Origin: Acanthosoma haemorrhoidale | Lineage: Eukaryota; Arthropoda; Insecta; Hemiptera; Acanthosomatidae | Direction of reading: 5' to 3' | DNA: 64,000 bases | Assembly (NCBI GenBank): GCA_930367205.1 | Contig: CAKNEZ010000022.1 | Coordinates: forward strand, 185,176-249,175 | In this document: positions 45,418 to 57,361 of the stretch, piece by piece | Layout of the letters: every line of letters starts with the position of its first letter | Numbering within the stretch: the stretch's first letter is position 1 | The notes under the pieces: generated by a model | Databases searched by the model: none | What the model was told of the DNA's origin: nothing | The model's input: only the letters and a program-made list of their open reading frames with translations | Made by a program: the position numbers and the translations under genes

Positions 45418-46060
45418 ATTAGCACCATGTGCGTAATGCCTGCACAACTGTTTTCGCCGATGGGTCTGCTATGACTTGAGCTTTGCCATTTTGCTAAACC
45501 TGTCTATGACGGTAACCCACTTGTACCCCCTCCAGGTGAATGTATCCACTTGTAGATCTTCCAGTCATCTGTCTGCAGTCGGGGTCACGTCTTGCATTGC
45601 TCTGGGCTGTTGCCGGTCATATTTTGCGGCGAGGCATGTGTCACAGGCGCCAATAACGCTCGCGATTGTGCTCTTCATAGCCCATCATAAATATCTGCGC
45701 TTGAGGGCCTGCACGGTTGCTTCGATCCCGTGGTGGTTTGTTTTGCCCTGATGAAAGGCAAGGGTAACCTTCCATTGACCTATTCCACCTGCAGGGTACA
45801 GCGAAAGGACTTTCGATCGACCCCAATCCCCTCCGTCCACCTCATAGTCGCATGTGCCCACGTAAAGGTGGTGCGTCTTTCCCGGCGTGGACGCATACTT
45901 CAGGGATCGACAGATCATGTGGTTCGTAATTCCTTGTGAGGACCATATCTTCACGATGACCACACACCACGAGGACCATACAACGGCCTTACATGTCATA
46001 CTTGGTGTCTTAAGCAACCCTGACACTTATGATCCCAATGATTTGGTGCTTCTTATCATT
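45418..46060 (-). pseudogene. Gypsy-type integrase N-terminal half, inverted
   Basis: Minus strand, shifting frames: GQWKVTLAFHQGKTNHHGIE, AT-VQALKRRYLWWAMKS, CDTCLAAKYD, DTFTWRGYKWVTVIDRFSKM. This is the HHCC zinc-binding domain and the first Asp region (VDTFTW) of an LTR-element integrase. The DDE remainder is lost at the junction with the plus-strand gag at 45417. Confidence 0.75.
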
Positions 46061-46169
46061 TATTATCTCCTCAATGTCCTCGATATCCAACGTCCGGTCT
46101 TCTGCTGAGCTGCCGTCTCCCGTGACGTATTCTGTGTCGGTCCCCTCGGGCCGGTCTCACCGGGTGACC

Positions 46170-46420
46170 ATTCCTGGACGAATTACCTGATGTGCGGTAA
46201 GAAAGGGCCCGTGAGTATACAGAATAAGGGAATCCGAAAAGGCAGAACCTATGGAGGTCATCACCAAAAGGTTCGTGAGAGGCGTAGAACAACACCCACA
46301 GACAAAGGATCGTCGGCTGATGAATCGTCGGGTATGTCGGAAACTGAGGGAGACAATCCAAGGCGCCACAAGAGCGGAAAGCAGGAGAAGCAGAAGAATA
46401 TATCGCGAATATATTTAAGA
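46170..46420 (+). pseudogene. Gag C-terminal fragment with degenerate zinc knuckle
   Basis: YLMCGKKGPVSIQNKGIRKG is a knuckle that has lost Cys and His residues. It is followed by a charged tail with Arg/Lys/Glu and an ending in ATATAT repeats (46400-46450). Likely belongs with the gag at 44604-45417, separated by the inverted integrase. Confidence 0.45.
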
Positions 46421-46539
46421 ATATATTTAAATATATATATATATTTAAAATAAATTAAACTCAACAGTCTGAAATGCACAGTAGTTATACTTAGTAAAAA
46501 TAACATTACCTGATGTGTAATAGGAATTAGTCCAAATAA

Positions 46540-46771
46540 TCTTGTTGCTTTGGTAGGACCCTATTCACCACTTGCGCAGTCAGGTAATGGCACCATCACA
46601 GTCTGTAAATCTTCGCAAGATATCATAAATTTACAAACACTCTTGAACTTCATGGGTTCACCCGTTAAGTATTCCTTAGGTGTTACAGAGTTAGCAAATA
46701 TATCCAGCAGGAATGACCCACTGCTTGGTGCATGGACCCTGAATGAAACTATGTTGCTAACGACTGACTGA
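46540..46771 (+). CDS. Candidate terminal exon, unknown gene
   Basis: AATCTTGTTGCTTTGGTAG at 46536-46554 could be a 3' splice site. From there the frame is open for 70 codons with even composition (SGNGTITVCKSSQDIINLQT, MGSPVKYSLGVTELAN) and ends LLTTD-TGA at 46769-46771. AT-rich 3' flank with ATAAT motifs. It resembles no transposon protein I know. No partner exon found, so this may equally be a chance frame. Confidence 0.28.
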
Positions 46772-47930
46772 AAAATAATTCAAACTTTATTATAATTTTA
46801 TTATAATTTGTAATATATGTTTAGGGTGTTGGTTTAAAATATTTAAATTTAGATTAAGTTATTAACTTTTACATGAAAAAATTTTTACCTTCATTTACTG
46901 TTCAAAATAAGATATTTTTTACAACTTCATTAATTACCATGGGATCAGAGAGATTACAGAATAGCATACAGCGAATCAATATAATATATTAAAACAGAGA
47001 CAACAGTTGTATTTATAATTGTGTAATAAGCATATAATACATGCATGCTATAGTATATTTTTTTTTACACACGGATAAAATTATTTATTTTACAAACATT
47101 ATGTACTTATTTATTTTTTTTAAATGAGTAATTTTTTAATGTTTTGTAGGGGATGGAGGATTTAAATTGTAAAAAGTGGAATATATAGAATAGAGTACTA
47201 GAATTTATGATTTGGAACAGAAATGAGCAGAGGAAAGATAGTCTATGTCAACTAGTTCTTATTGGCCCCCCATTCCTTCCATCTAACTATCTATTGTCTA
47301 TGGGCTGCTAAATAAATCCAATTAAGTTGGGAGTACAGACTGGCAACACCGGAATCCTTGCGAGACCCAAAAACAAGTCTTATGTTCACAGTTCATGAGT
47401 CACTTCCATCTTACATCAAGTTCCCCTGAGATACTGTTGTACACCACAAAACCGTAGTCAAAGATGGGGAAAATGAGGGATGAAATTTGGGATTGGCTGG
47501 TTTGCTTGGGCAGATTATAATGGGAGTGATGCATTTGTTTTAGGGTCAAAATAGTTCAACTAGAGATTTGGAAACATGTGGTTTCCTTAACCTAGGTTTC
47601 TTAGGGATTTGCAAAAGAAAATGGGACAGGCATTGATAGTTAAAGGCAGCAATTAAGGGAGGGATTTGAGAAGAAAACCTGAATCTGTGACAATGGCCTT
47701 TGACTTCTTATCATTGAGCCTTAGTAGGCATGTTGCAATCTACCAACTGATATAAGCTGCTTCAAATATTTCACTTACACTATCAAAGGCATTCATTTAG
47801 TGAATCAATTTCACTTGAACTATCACATGATCTATACCAGATCTGCGAGTGTACTTTGCTAGTAAATGAACTGTTGGCAATGGGAAATATAAATCGTTGG
47901 ATGGGAAACTTTTCACTAAATACTGTATTG
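46772..47930. other. No gene seen
   Basis: AT-rich to 47140, then mixed sequence; no recognisable protein, RNA or repeat. Confidence 0.45.
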
Positions 47931-49250
47931 TCTCAAATACAGGAAGAAGGATGGAATTAAAAGAACTAGTGGACAGGACGTGCGGTTGAGGGTAATGGTC
48001 ATGTGGGGGATTACACAATTGGAAGTAGCCGTTTTAATAGTTTTTTCAAATATCTTTGAGAGGATAGGGAGTAGACTAATTGGACGGTAAGGTGAGGCGT
48101 CATTGGGTGGTTTACCGGGTTTGGTGAATATGAAAATAACGGAAAGTTTCCAGAGGAAAAGAAAAGGCGTCTTTTAGATAGTGCAATTATAAATGTAGGT
48201 TAGGAAGATTATGGCTTTAGGAAGGGACTGTTTGAGGATTTCAGGAGTAGGGAGATCATATCCACGGAATTGGCGGAAAGGTAAGTTTTTCAGAAAGTAT
48301 TTGACCTCAGAGGGGTTAACGGGTTTTGGTGAAAGAGAGAGAGGGATAGGTGAAGTGAGGTAATCTTCAACAGTTCTGCCTTGAGTATGGTTTTGATGAT
48401 AAAGATGAGGTGTGAAAGTAAAGGAAAGTTGCAGAGCGAATCTCTGCGACCTGTATCCATCCGAAGCTGCCCAGGACCCATCATCACGACAGAGTGGGTG
48501 TGAGACAGGATGATATTTTAGGAGTTTTTTAGTTACATTCCACAGGGAGTTATCCCTGGTAGACAGAGAGGAGAGGTGGGAATTAAAATAATCGGATCGG
48601 AAGGATGGCAATTACCGCTCTACCACTCTGCAGTAATGATTCTACGAGCGATGATCAGCAGGAGGTCAGATTATTTGCCACACTGTTCTAGAGCGGCGTT
48701 TGGATTGGATTAGATCTTTGAGATGCTGAGGTAAAGGCAGAGTAGTGAAACAATGCACTGCATCGTCTAGGTTTTTAGGGGCACTTTGAGGTCTACGGAA
48801 TTTGCAAGAAGCTGGTGGATGTGGTCTCAATCAACTGGTCTCCTAATAAATAAATGAGGAGGCAGTTTGTGAATTGGGATTTTGTTTAACAGGGATAAAA
48901 TAGGAGACAAGATTTGTAAGAAGGGAAATGAGAGGGGTAATTAGGGTTCTGAACTATGTAAGGAATGAGGTCGATAGGCTAGTGAGATCTGAAGAACTTG
49001 AACGTGGAGGAATATGCAAAATGTGTGGTTGGGGATGGGATCGGGTTTGTTGGTTGCCAGGATGAACGTAATACTGGGGAAGAGAAACTTGTGGACGAGG
49101 AGTGGGCAGTGCCTGTGATTGCTCTCTGTTCCGAACTACATCGGTAAAAGAGGCAGAAGGCCTCACATTTCTGGCTGGGCCGCTTCTTGAGCTGCCTGTG
49201 GCTGGCTTTTCTTCTTCTGCCCAACAACACTGTTCGTTCCTAGACTTCAG
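47931..49250 (-). pseudogene. LINE A copy with two large internal deletions
   Basis: Minus-strand order: ORF1 C-terminus (49250-48880: QSQALPTPRPQVSLPQ, HIPPRSSSSDLTSL), joined to the end of the endonuclease region (about 48870-48620), then the linker before RT in an open frame (48611-48174: LSTRDNSLWNVTKKLLKYHP, GRTVEDYLTSPIPLSLSPK). RT blocks start (PYRPISLLPILSKIFE, about 48100-48050) but jump at about 48010 to the late segment FNSILLPVFETIQYL (47960). So most of the endonuclease and the entire RT catalytic core are missing. No 3' UTR. Confidence 0.83.
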
Positions 49251-49465
49251 GATTCTGTAATCAATTGCTCAAAATTTTGTGCGTATTCCTCCGTGATTAA
49301 CTGGGAAGTCCTCTTGACGGAATTGACTGGTCTAGACGTATCGATATTCAGTCGCCTGGTCCACAACCTTTCTAGAACTGGGCTGAAGTGGTCCGGTACC
49401 ACAAAGTGAACTTGCACCCTACCCGATGTCGTTTTCCTCAGAAGAAGAGATGCGGAAAGGTACAT
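49251..49465 (-). other. Unassigned 72-codon frame next to LINE A
   Basis: VQVHFVVPDHFSPVLERLWT and similar sequence reads openly on the minus strand but matches neither LINE A ORF1 nor another family known to me. Could be further degraded transposon sequence. Confidence 0.25.
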
Positions 49466-49529
49466 AGTCTTCTTTCCACGCAGCTTTTAAGCCGATTGAC
49501 TCTTTAAAATGATGGAGAAGAGAACCTTT

Positions 49530-50400
49530 TCAGTTGTAGATGTAGGATAACTACTACATAAAGTGATCTTCGAATAATTTGTTTGCAACCATAGCTGAAA
49601 CTTACTTGTCCTTTCTGAAGAAACTTTATGGATCCCAGGTTGCAATCATATTTAACAGGTAGCCTGCACATACTGGCACCAAGAAGTCTGAGCGATTGCG
49701 GCGCACAAAGATGAACCGTTCCCCTGTAGTTATATTTGAGGCAAATTCTTTCCACCAAGTACCTAAGGAAATTTTTTACGCAAATGGACACAATTAGAGT
49801 TGCCTGATCAAACTTCTGAAAGCAGGCCTTGAAATGTATGGTATTGAAGTCAGGCAGGCCATTAGTTGGGCTGAGAAACATGAAAATGTGGTAATAGTTG
49901 GTGAGGATGTGGATCTGGTAATGCTGATGACAGGGTGAGGGCACTCATTCAGCAACTTGTCCTTAGGCAAGACCAAGGGGAAGGGCAGCTAGCGATGTAT
50001 TATTCTCAACTGCATCATTCAACAGACCTAAACATTATCCCTTTTATCCAAGCTTTCAGTGGATTTGACACCACATTAGTAATCTTTAGACAAGGTAGGA
50101 TAAAATTGTGCACCATTGTAATGTAAATTTCTGGGAATGAAAGGACTAACAGAACCATTCATGGATCCATTGAGCAGACAAGTTGCCATCGCTTCAGTTA
50201 GGGAACAGGTTCTACAAACTTTGTACACAGGCCACATTGCACCAAACGAATCTTTGGGCACATTGTGATTCAGCTTGTTTGCAAAGTTTGTGTCCAAGAA
50301 TAAAGTTCAAAAATCTCACGTCTGCCACCTACATAAGATGCTGCATGCTACCATTCCTACATTAGCTTCCAACTAATTCAATGAAAGAGGAATGAAATTA
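49530..50400 (+). pseudogene. Decayed PIN-like uncharacterised family protein
   Basis: Conserved blocks on the plus strand in changing frames: GYLLHKVIF then ETYLSFLKKLYGSQVAIIFN (49540-49640), KSERLRRTKM (49690), LIKLLKAGLEMYGIEVRQA and HENVVIVGEDVDLVMLM (49800-49930), NIIPFIQAFSGFDTTLVIFR (50030-50090), then SKNKVQKSHVCHLHKM (50300). I recognise the arrangement of a multi-copy insect/cnidarian family with a PIN/FEN-like acidic site (GDAD and VGEDTD). Here the first acidic motif is gone, VGEDVD remains, and several stops and frameshifts separate the blocks. Not functional. Confidence 0.65.
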
Positions 50401-52469
50401 TTCATAACCAAACCTTGTGTGTAGTTTTTATAATAAAACTCAACCAATAACAAAGGTAATTTATTATTTTATGCTACAATAATAAATAAATTGTAGCAAT
50501 ATATTACCTAGGTTTATAATTAATAAATATATATATGTAACTGTATTCACAACTAAGTATTATAGCATATTTGAAGTAAAAAGTCAATCTAATATAAATT
50601 GCACTTTATTTACTTCCTAGTAGGCATTTTTAGAATGATTTGGAGTTGGTTATTATGTATGATGTGCAAATATTTTTGCATGATAGAATTGATTTCTTTC
50701 TAAAGTATCAATAAAATTATAAAAGAGCTTACTAAAAATGTGCATTGTTAAGTCTTACCTGCATTACAAAGCGTTTTAAACTAATGCCATCATAAGAATC
50801 CCCATCACTATCATAAAACTTTAGATTGTAATGAAATATTAATGTTTGATTGCATGTTTGTGGGAATGGTTATTCTTACAGTCGCTGCACCTGTAATGCT
50901 TACTTATTGAATACAATTAAACTGATTAACTTTAAATTGTTATGTGGGCTAACTTACTATGTTAAAATTTGGTAATTACTTAGGAATAATCTTATCATAA
51001 CATTGCATATAACACAAATCCCAGCAAAATTAAATTGTCTAATTATTTCCATGGCTGACGGGAAGGGCCAATTTCACTAAATTAGTAATTAATTTGGTTC
51101 AAGAATGACTTCTTATCTAAATACCTGATTAAGGTCTAGTCCTAAAATATTAGAGCTGATTACTATTCAACTATTTTGTTTACAAATTTTGTGTTAAATC
51201 TTACTTAAATAAATTAATCAATATTTATGACATGATGAGGTGGTTTGACTAAGCATAATACTTCCATTTTCATTCCTAAGAATTTTTACCCCCAAGAATT
51301 GCAATTCTTCAGATGAAGTTAGATCCCTAACATTAATAACAGCAATTAAATGAGATTTAAGACTTTAGATGTTAGATTAAGGTCAAATAATTAAGCAGTG
51401 GTACAAATAAAATGTTTATTATCATATGAAATACGCAAAGTTAATTAGAGAGTGATTATCGGAACAACGAGCGACAGAAAACATGGTGGACAAAACAGAA
51501 CCTCTCTCTTATCTAGGCAGTGTTGCCTTACAAATTTACAATCAATTATTGTCGAATTGAGCACCAACAAAAGATGCACTTTAATTGCAAATTAATGTAT
51601 GTATGTGCACATATAGTATTGCCAGGTTGATCTCCTGCGCCTTTGCATGCTCTTATTTTCCAAATCCTAATTTCTATCTTATCTTGCCTTGTATTTTTTA
51701 CAACTCTTTTAAGGTAGTAACTTCAACATTGGACTTTGCAATTTGCTCAAGGGCCGATGTTTTGAAGTTGTCAGTAAAGGTAGGGTGTAAAATGTTTTAA
51801 ATAATGTATTTTTGGTTTAAAATTACATTATTTACAGAATTAATTAGGAGAAGCCCAGTTAAAGACATACGAACAAGAAGATACGACAAAGTGACCATTT
51901 TTCTTTTACCAGTACAGAGTCTATACATTTTAAATATGATTTAATGTTTTTAATTTTTTTGGAATTGCTATATTGCCCTAATTGTGTATATTGTTTATTA
52001 AAATAAATCCATGACACAATACCTTATGATGAGGTTAGGCCGTTCAAAGGTTGCTGCTAGTGTAATTGGAACAAGGCATAATCTCTCAATCTTTATTCTG
52101 TTTTCTCAGCCAGATTCGCTACTTATTTATTTAATTAGCCACACCATGAAAAATGGCTGGCGAGAAATTGACAATCTGCAGTAAAGATTGAAAATCTTCA
52201 TTTTTGTACAATCTTATTTTCCCCCATAATTTTAGTTTGACCATGTCTTTCATTTCTTTATAAATATAGCCAAAGGCCATGGTTCAGTTAATGTTTAATG
52301 TCCTTTCTTTTTTGTGTAAAGATAATTTGAAATCAAGCCGATAACTTTTATTTTATAACATTAATTTGAAGATTAGCTAACTAATAATCTTTATCTAAAC
52401 TTCAGTCGAATATAGTCTGTTTACCAGTTCTTTGTTTGTGAGTATATGTTCCAACCCCTTCCTAACTCC
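50401..52469. other. No gene seen
   Basis: About 2 kb of AT-rich sequence without recognisable genes. Short frame at 51585-51800 unsupported. Confidence 0.5.
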
Positions 52470-52760
52470 CAACATCAAGGCTGGAACTATACAATGTCAA
52501 TGCACTGAGATTTATAAACTTCGCTACAGCACATGACATGGTTATTGGTGGCACATTATTTTATCATAAATCGATACATTAAGGAAATTGGCTGTCTCTG
52601 CTGATGGACATGCGAACACTCAAATAGATCACTTCTTAGTAAGTGCTAGGCATAAATATAGTATAACGACTGTCTGTACATGCATAACATGGCGAAGGTA
52701 CAAACGCTGATTCGGACCAGTACTTGTAGTAGTCCAACTTCGGGATAGAATATCCCTGTT
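52470..52760 (+). pseudogene. RTE-type LINE endonuclease remnant
   Basis: Plus-strand pieces RFINFATAHDMVIGGTLFYH, NTQIDHFLVSARHKYSI and VLVVVQLRDRIS in shifting frames correspond in order to the late part of the APE-like endonuclease of RTE-clade LINEs (the domain often mis-annotated as craniofacial development protein 2). The region is short and stop-ridden. A poly-A of about 20 at 52973-52992 lies downstream but need not belong to it. Confidence 0.6.
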
Positions 52761-53094
52761 AAAGAGTCACTGAACGCAGTGAGCTCATGAATTCAATAAA
52801 TCCTTTGTGATTTAGGTGACTAGTGGAAGTACATAAGGGGTGCTTGGATATCCAAGATACGGCAAACTTTGAGACCTTGTTGTGTGGGGTATCCCAAGAT
52901 GATAAAGGCTAAGATCCAAGCAGCTGTTGTAGTCCAACAAACAATAAAAAGAGAACAAAATCAACTCTACCAAAAAAAAAAAAAAAAAAAAGAATTAATT
53001 AATAATTTAAAGAGGAAGAACTACAGTGAAAAATTATGTATCGCAATGATTCTAGACAATTCTTTTGGAAAGTGAACAAAGCAGAAAAACATTC

Positions 53095-55910
53095 AAGTCT
53101 AGGCTGTTTCTAGGAGCATAGGTAGTAAACCTGAAAATCTAAGAGAGACGCCAACAAAACTTCTATGAACTATTAATTCAGTAAACTCCAAAGAGATGGA
53201 AGAGGTAAAGCAAAATAATCTTGGTGGTGATCGAAGTTTTGTCGGCACAATCACTCGATTTCCCCATAGGAGTACCCCTTCCTCTTCATGGAGCTCAATA
53301 CGGCGAAGAGAAAACGGGAGGAGTTCTTCCGGGATGGTATGAGGCCATCCAATTTTCAGATACGTTGATATTTTCTTCAGGATGCCATATTTTTTTGTCC
53401 ACAACAAGATGTCTTTATACTGTAGAGGTAGAGTTTCGTTTTCTTCGAATACGTAAAACAGCGCTGGGTCCAAACTTTCTCCTAGTTCCGGATCAGTCTT
53501 TAGTGGTGCTCTCGATAACCAATCTGCGCTGTTTTTATTTGACTGCACCCATTCCACGTCATAGTTATAATTTGCTAGAAGTAGCCTCTAACGTTGCAAA
53601 CGGTTTGCCGCACAAATTGGCACTCCCTTTTTTGGTCCAAAAATTGATAACAAGGGTCGATTGTCATTAGCCAATATCCATTTCCTTCCAAAAAGATACA
53701 AATGGAACTTTTTCACACCAGACACCAATGCAGCGCCTTCCTTATGCAATTGACTATACTTCGTTTCCGCTATAATCAACGTTCTGCTAGCAAAAGCTAA
53801 CAGCTTTTCTTCTCAATTTGGTCCTTGGTCTTTCTCCCAGTCCTTGGTCCGAACCATCAACGGTTAACTTGATAGGCAAATCTGGATTATAATGTGCTAA
53901 AGAGCGATTTTCCTCGACTATCCTCTTGATTTTTGTGAAAGCGGTTTGACAACTGGCATTCCAATCCCATCGAATGTTTTTCTTCAGAAGCTGGTGAAGA
54001 GGGTGGAGGGTCGATGACAGTGCCGGTAGAAATCTCGCCAGATAGTTCACAAACCCCAAAAAAGCTTGCAGCTCTTTAATATTTTTAGGATTTGGTGCCA
54101 TTACTATAGATTTTATTTTCTCATCAGTCGAATGCAAACCTGAAGCGTCGATTCTGAATCCAAGATATTCAATGGATGTTTTTCCAAATTCGCACTTTTT
54201 TGCAGAAAGGGTTAACCCCGCTTTCTTGAATCTTTCAAGAACCTCTATGACTCGTTTTCTTAATGTCCCAAAATCCGGTGCTCCAACCACAACATCATCC
54301 AGTAGGGCTACCACCCCCTCAGTTCCTGCTAACACATTGTCTACCAATTTCTGAAATTTGGAAGGTCCAACACAAATACCATAGGGCATACGGGTATATT
54401 GGAATAAGCCTTTCTGCGTGGTAATAGCTACCAGTTTGCGCGATTCGAGATCCAACTCACACTGTTGGTAAGCATGGCTCAAATCCATTTTGGCCCAAAC
54501 CATATTCCCCCCCAATCTCTGGAACAAATCTTCAATTCTTGGCAACGGATAAGGATCCATTTTCAAGCAAGGGTTGAGGGTCAATTTATAATCTCCACAA
54601 ATCCTAGTTTGGCCATTTCGCTTCATAGCTGGAACAATAGGGGAACCAAATTCACTATACTCAATGGGCTCCAAAATTCCTTCCCGCACCAGGCGGTCAA
54701 TTTCCTGATCAACCTTGTGTCTTATGGCGTACGGTACCGGCCTTTGTTTTATAAACTTTGGTTTGACTTCCGGTAAAAGATCTAATTTGATTTGTCCTTT
54801 GTTATATTTGCCAAGTTTTTCCGTAAAAACTTCTGGATACAAACTCTTGAGTTCCTCGTCCAACTTTTCTGCCTCAATGCCATGTTCCAAATTTTGATAA
54901 AAAATTGAGTGGGCTGAATCTTCAGCAAAAATGGTGAATCCCAGAGCTTTAAACCACGATCTACCCAACAACGGTGGTCCCTCTGTTTCAACCACATAAA
55001 ATATCAAATTTGAACCCTTTCTATCTTGACATTCTACGTCCACTGTAACATCATAGCCCACCGGAGAGATTTTTTCTTTGAGATATGTAGTAAAATTCTT
55101 TTTACATGGAATTGGGGTGACCTGAGGGAATTGTTCAAGAAATATTTTTTTCGGAACAATAGTGCTATAGCACCCAGTGTCAACATCAAAACAAATAACC
55201 TGGGACTTTAGCTTAAGTTCAATATGATACTCACTTGTGCTACCTTCAAGTATTTTGTAAAGATATTCTTCATCTGAGTTTTCCTGGACGAAATGTGTTT
55301 GTTCAGTTTTGCCGGTCTTCTTATCCGGAGCAGGTAACTTGATTTTATTTGGGCAAACTTTTTGTAAATGCCCCTTTATTTTGCAAACTTTACATTTATA
55401 ATCTTTGAATCGACATTTATTTGCATCATGCCATGTCGCCCCACAAACTTTACAAAGATTGGTATTTACCTGTTGATTTGGTGTTTTTTTGTGCTCTAAC
55501 ATAATTTACGGGCTCTTTTTTGATTGGACCACTACATGAAAACTCATTTAAATCATAATTTGTGGAAGAAGCTTCTTTCGATGTTGCTATCTTGACTACA
55601 TTGTCCCTCTGGGCCTTTTCCGCATCCTCCTCGAATAAACGATCTCTAATCGGCCCTTTGTTCATGCCGACAACAAAACGATCTAACAAATTTCCGTCGA
55701 ATCGAGCTCCAAAAGCACAGTTAGCTAAAGGGATTCTCGGCCTTCGTCTCGTTAAAACTAGCACCTCCTTGGGAAAGACTTCTCCCTCGCGGACGACGGT
55801 TGCCGTGGCCCTACAAACTTACCATGTAGCGTCTCCCACAGCAATCCAGTCTGCTTCTCTCCGGTTCACACTCGCCTTTGGGATCCAAACGGTTTTTGCC
55901 TACCCTTAGA
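53095..55910 (-). pseudogene. Gypsy-III gag-pol
   Basis: Minus strand. Gag capsid end (about 55830-55510: ANCAFGARFDGNLLDRFVVG, KGPIRDRLFEED), then a frame change near 55480 into a 571-codon frame (55502-53787). That frame has two zinc knuckles (CKVCGATWHDANKC, CKVCKIKGHLQKVC), protease FDVDTGCYSTIV, RT with RPVPYAIRHKVDQEIDRLV, SPIVPAMKRNGQTRICGDYK, MDLSHAYQQCEL, MPYGICVGPSKFQ, catalytic LLDDVVVG, and RNase H start LTVDGSDQGLG. A further frameshift at about 53820 leads to RNase H pieces ETKYSQLHKEGAALVSGVKKF and WVQSNKNSADWLSRAP, ending at about 53095 before the integrase. The residue before LDD is Leu where Tyr/Phe is usual. Truncated at both ends, no LTRs. Confidence 0.9.
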
Positions 55911-55987
55911 CACCGAGACTGAATTCTTAGTCATTCCAAGACCACATAAACTACCTACAAACCTACCCTGTTCCTCTTCTCCTGAAC

Positions 55988-56115
55988 ATAGTGCATTGTC
56001 GGGGCACATGCCTATCAGATATGGAGTCAGATAGTTAGACCGTCATGAAACGATTGTCCAGGTCATAGCCTAATAACCCTCACTTCATCACCAGGGTAAC
56101 TCGGCACCCCCTCGT
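55988..56115 (+). repeat. Repeat D, copy 2
   Basis: See 35085-35240. It lies just outside the 5' side of gypsy-III, which hints that repeat D is leader or LTR-proximal sequence of such an element. Confidence 0.65.
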
Positions 56116-57211
56116 GACGACCCGACAGATGTATTTCAGCAAGAGTTAAGTTTTATAGTTAAGCTAGTAAGTTCCCTGTAATCTTCATATCGTTTATATT
56201 CAATCTAAGTTCATATTCATTCAGTACAACATTAGTAATATAGTATATATACAGTAGTTCCGTTTTGATCACTACGTTAATTTATTAAGGTAAGTATAAA
56301 TGAACCAAAGATGTGCGAATGCAATGTCCTCATGATTTGATAGAGCAATCAAATTGGTCAGTAGTTGAATAGTTAGATGTCATCCATACTATTCAAATAT
56401 TCTAATTATTCCATTAGAGCGTAACAGCGTGGCGTTTGAGGTAAGTCAGGTACATTATTTTAATTGTAAATATATAATGCATAAATGTATCCTTAGAAAA
56501 GATACATCCTTTATATATCGCCTTACAGTTTTTTGTATTCAAATACAGTTGTAGATCACATAAAGTATTGTATCGAAACGCAGTATCAGTCTTAACTTAA
56601 ATACAAATCTTTCAAACGTAGCAGTGTCTTGCCCACTCTTCATCAGAAGTCAAAAGAAAGATAGAACTTACGTCAAGCCCTAAGTTCATAATTGAAACGG
56701 AGAAATAACGCCATAAAATCTTCCCCTAAGAACTACACCCAGTCATCATCGACAACTGAATAATGACCTAACCGAGTCTTGAAGATTGTTGTGGTCAATA
56801 TTGAAGTCGTATTTCGATGCAGAACTCCTTTTGCCTATCTATGAAACAAATTTCTGTACTGCTTCCTCGCACTCAATTCGTCTTAAAAGACTTTTTGAAT
56901 TAATTTTTTTCCTGCTGACATTCTCGTTGAATGAATGAAAAGTGAATATGTTTGAGATATTCAAAAGGATTAGTGGATGTAATGCATTTTGGATCGTAAG
57001 GGTGATTCTTACAGCTATCCTTCGGACCTGCGGATGGACGGACGGGCTCGGCGACAAATAGAAGAGCAGATAGTACGTAGGCAGAGGAAGCGTGCTCGCT
57101 ATCTGTCACCCTGAGAGGGGCCGCTTTGGCTAATGCCCCTCTCCAAAACTGGTCACGGCAGCCGCTTCCAGATATATCTTTCCAGGTCTGAAGAACTCTT
57201 CCCAAACTTAC
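56116..57211. other. No gene seen except a possible exon extension
   Basis: AT-rich to 56840. From 57211 down to 56900 the minus-strand frame of the candidate exon at 57212-57361 stays open to a TAA at 56900-56902. Confidence 0.4.
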
Positions 57212-57361
57212 AAGGTATCCTCCTGCGTTTTTTTGCTTAAACAGCTGCCAAAAACTGGTCCAGTTGAAAGACCTGTGCCGTACCTCTTGAGTATGATCAG
57301 AAGAAACATTTCCGACCGCGTCCTCTTCGTCGAGTTCTTTTCTCACCCCATAGCCGTCAAC
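57212..57361 (-). CDS. Candidate host exon, unknown gene
   Basis: Preceded by an excellent 3' splice site (GGACTTTTTTTCAG, 57375-57362) and followed by a good donor (CTT|GTAAGTTT at 57212/57211). Between them are exactly 50 codons with no stop, phase 0 at both ends: VDGYGVRKELDEEDAVGNVS, then HRSFNWTSFWQLFKQKNAGG. An acidic stretch followed by an aromatic, basic one. No transposon similarity seen. If the donor is not used, the frame runs on to 56900 (149 codons). I do not recognise a family. Confidence 0.38.
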
